This document shows, one piece after another, positions 61,811 to 64,000 of a stretch of DNA of 64,000 nt. A program made the translations under genes and the position numbers. The number at the start of each line of letters is the position of its first letter. The first letter of the stretch is position 1. A model generated the notes under the pieces. That model was given only the letters and a program-made list of their open reading frames with translations, was not told where the DNA came from and searched no databases. The DNA comes from Luscinia megarhynchos (taxonomy: Eukaryota > Chordata > Aves > Passeriformes > Turdidae): contig JAPFBE010000002.1 of the NCBI GenBank assembly GCA_034336665.1, positions 80,916,905 through 80,980,904 on the forward strand. The letters are read 5' to 3'.

Positions 61811-64000
61811 CATTGTCCCTTCTGGCCACACCGAGGGCAGACCGCACAGCCATCTGCCGCCTCTTCCACCTTCCGAAAACAAACCGGATGCCTCGAATAA
61901 GAAACATTTCAATTATTCTAGAAGCAGAAGCCAGAGCCAAAGCTAACAGTCTGTACACTCTGTGGATTGCTGAAATTGCCTGCAGACACTGGTCCGTGGT
62001 GGTGGCAGAATACTTCACACTGGCTGCCTGGGGCATTAACAATAATACTAATAAGATACCTAAAAATAACTCAGAGGTCTCCCCTATTCACTCTTTTTTT
62101 TTTTTTTTCAGTGACCAGGGCTCACCTTTGCACCAATTCAACACCAGTAACATTCTGAATTTTAACTCAGAAACGCAGCATTCACTCTCAGCAAGTTACA
62201 CAAAAACAGGAAGGCATATTCACAAGTGTGATGGCTTATGTCACAGATCCTCACACTCAAGTCTGTAAGAAAATGACCCTGCAACCATCTTCATGCCTTA
62301 CTCCCAGCTACCCCATACATTTATAATAAAAGGCTCCCCACTTCAGTCAGAGCTTCTACCTGACATCCAGCAAGTACCAGGTGAAACAGAAGAACCCTCA
62401 TCAACGACAGCATTCTGAAACAGATTCATAACATGGATTTTATAAACCTGCATTGAACACTCAAAGACAATGACAGTCAGCTTTCACAGCTCCTGACATG
62501 AGTCTGTTTGTTAATAAAAATCATCTTGGGGAGAAAACTGAGCATCTGACAGAGACACCACACAAACCAGAGATGATGCTGACTTTTAAATGAAAACCAA
62601 ACACAAAGTGCTTCAAGTTTCATATTCATAAAGGGACACATTTGTCTCTAGATAACCTGGTGACATTATTAAACACTGCTGAGTTAACTGTAGCTTATTA
62701 TCCCATTCCAACTCAATGCACTGTGATCTGGACAAATCTGTATTTGTATTTGCTATCTCACAGCAAGACCAGATCAGTACAAAATACCTGTATATGATGC
62801 CAGCTGCTCTTTAGAAAATCTGCATATCACAGCTTTCTTCCCTCAACTGTAAGGATTATTAGACAGGTGTAACTCCTAAACTCTAGTCTGAACCCAGATC
62901 TTTCTCTAAATTTTAAAAGTGTGGTATGATTTCTCAGAGTGGGTGGGAAGGAACAAACAGCTAGAATAAACAAACTCTGAAAGTATTTAGCATTTCAGAA
63001 TGGAGTGTTACCACCATACCACCAGCTCCATTCTTCAGGCAGCACAGAAGTGCCCACAGCAAACATGAAACACATCTGTGCAAGAGTTTGGTTGGTTTTT
63101 TTCTGCAAGTCTGCTTTATAATGCAGGGTGAAACTTCAACAGAATGAATAAATATTCTTGATGATTGTTTCATATTTAGTCTGAAATGTACTTCTCTGGC
63201 CTTGTTACACTGAAATGTGTGTCTGGTTTCCTTGCTAAAGCTAGCATGAGACAAAAATGAATCATACACTGTACCAGTGCCAGAACAGAGAATAAAACAA
63301 TCACAATCACTGTTACTGAGGAACGAAAGTTCCCTACAAAAATGCTGGTTGCACATCTGTTTCCATTGTAGGATTAACTTTTTCAGTGACTTTACCTGAG
63401 AAATAAGGCATATAAAATGTAAAAATAGTTCTAGTGGTCTACAAGTGAGACATTTTAATCAGATCATTTTAACATAGGAAAGTTGATAAAATAGGACCTT
63501 TACTGATTTAGTAGTTAATTAGAAGCTTCAAAGTCTATGACTGAAAACAGTAGATAAATTCTATTCTGAAAAAATGCAGTTTCTTTAACATTCCTGGCAT
63601 ATTGTCTGTTTTCAGTAAGGGGAGCTTCTTCTATTTTTTAAACAACTACTCAACACTGCACTAAAAAAAATACTATAACAGAAAAGCTATTCAGAAATTA
63701 ATTCTGAAGTTCTTTTAGCTGTTCCTTCACTCACTTCTTTCATGCTCACATCTTTTAGGATTATGAACAAAGGTATTTGTAACAATTCACTTTCTGTCCT
63801 TATCTCTGACCTTTCTGATTTGCAATCCCACTGTTCACTACTCATCCTCAAATAATTCCAGGAACAGAAAATTATCAAATACTGTATGAAAGAACATAAA
63901 TTATTCCTCACTCTCTTCAAGTTGTGTGCAACTGCAGCAGTACTCTGCTGCAGTTTTAGCCAGCATTATTAAAGAACTCTCCTCTGAAGAACAAATCTGC
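61811..64000. other. Upstream flank of RNF19A, no gene recognised
   Basis: AT-rich sequence, with a 12-base T run at about 62094. The stretch 61905-62040 is open on both strands and has coding-like composition but no recognisable family. Nothing else supportable. Confidence 0.6.

Noticed and set aside
61079..62268. 273- and 395-codon + frames and 292-, 245- and 190-codon - frames as protein genes
   Set aside because: They exist only because the minisatellite unit is a multiple of three and lacks stops. Several frames on both strands are open at once, composition is extreme, and no domain is recognisable.
1..64000. CRISPR arrays, bacterial defence or phage systems, tRNA or rRNA genes
   Set aside because: The window is vertebrate nuclear DNA; no regularly spaced repeat-spacer arrays, no tRNA-like cloverleaf with A/B boxes and no rRNA segments were seen.

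Overview
The window is vertebrate nuclear DNA, most likely from a bird. Two intron-rich genes with GT-AG splicing lie 3' end to 3' end, and the interspersed repeats are CR1 LINE fragments (the characteristic avian/reptilian family) plus one endogenous-retrovirus LTR. The gene pair SPAG1 (+) / RNF19A (-) matches the order I know from human chromosome 8q22. Coding sequence is only about 7% of the window; the rest is introns, UTRs and flanking DNA.

1-23.8 kb, + strand: the last ten coding exons of SPAG1. The upstream exons, with the first TPR module, lie before base 1. The exons join in frame to 640 codons plus a stop. They encode two TPR modules with complete carboxylate clamps and a C-terminal RPAP3-type domain. 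SPAG1 is a cytoplasmic co-chaperone that helps preassemble axonemal dynein arms. The second exon in the window (5361-5777) sits in a CpG island and contains a Met-Gly-Asn that could start a shorter protein. Introns hold CR1 fragments and an LTR nested inside a CR1 (13.1-14.0 kb).

23.8-28.2 kb: intergenic space between the two convergent 3' ends. It has a GC-rich patch with a small CpG cluster (about 25.7-25.9 kb) and several open frames of uncertain meaning.

28.2-about 61.3 kb, - strand: RNF19A (dorfin), a membrane-anchored RING-between-RING ubiquitin ligase. All nine coding exons are present and splice in frame to 807 codons plus a stop. RING1, IBR, RING2 with its catalytic Cys, and two hydrophobic membrane regions are intact. 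The 5' non-coding exon(s) could not be fixed. A CRE-like site and CpG-bearing sequence at 60.96-61.35 kb is the best promoter candidate.

61.35-61.81 kb: a GC-rich composite minisatellite (27-bp core with an optional 10-11 bp module) directly upstream of that candidate promoter. It keeps several frames open on both strands without looking like a gene. 61.8-64 kb is upstream flank with no recognised gene.

I found no CRISPR array, tRNA, rRNA, operon or bacterial-type system. The parts most worth follow-up are the internal CpG island and start in SPAG1, the promoter-proximal minisatellite, and the unresolved 5' end of RNF19A.
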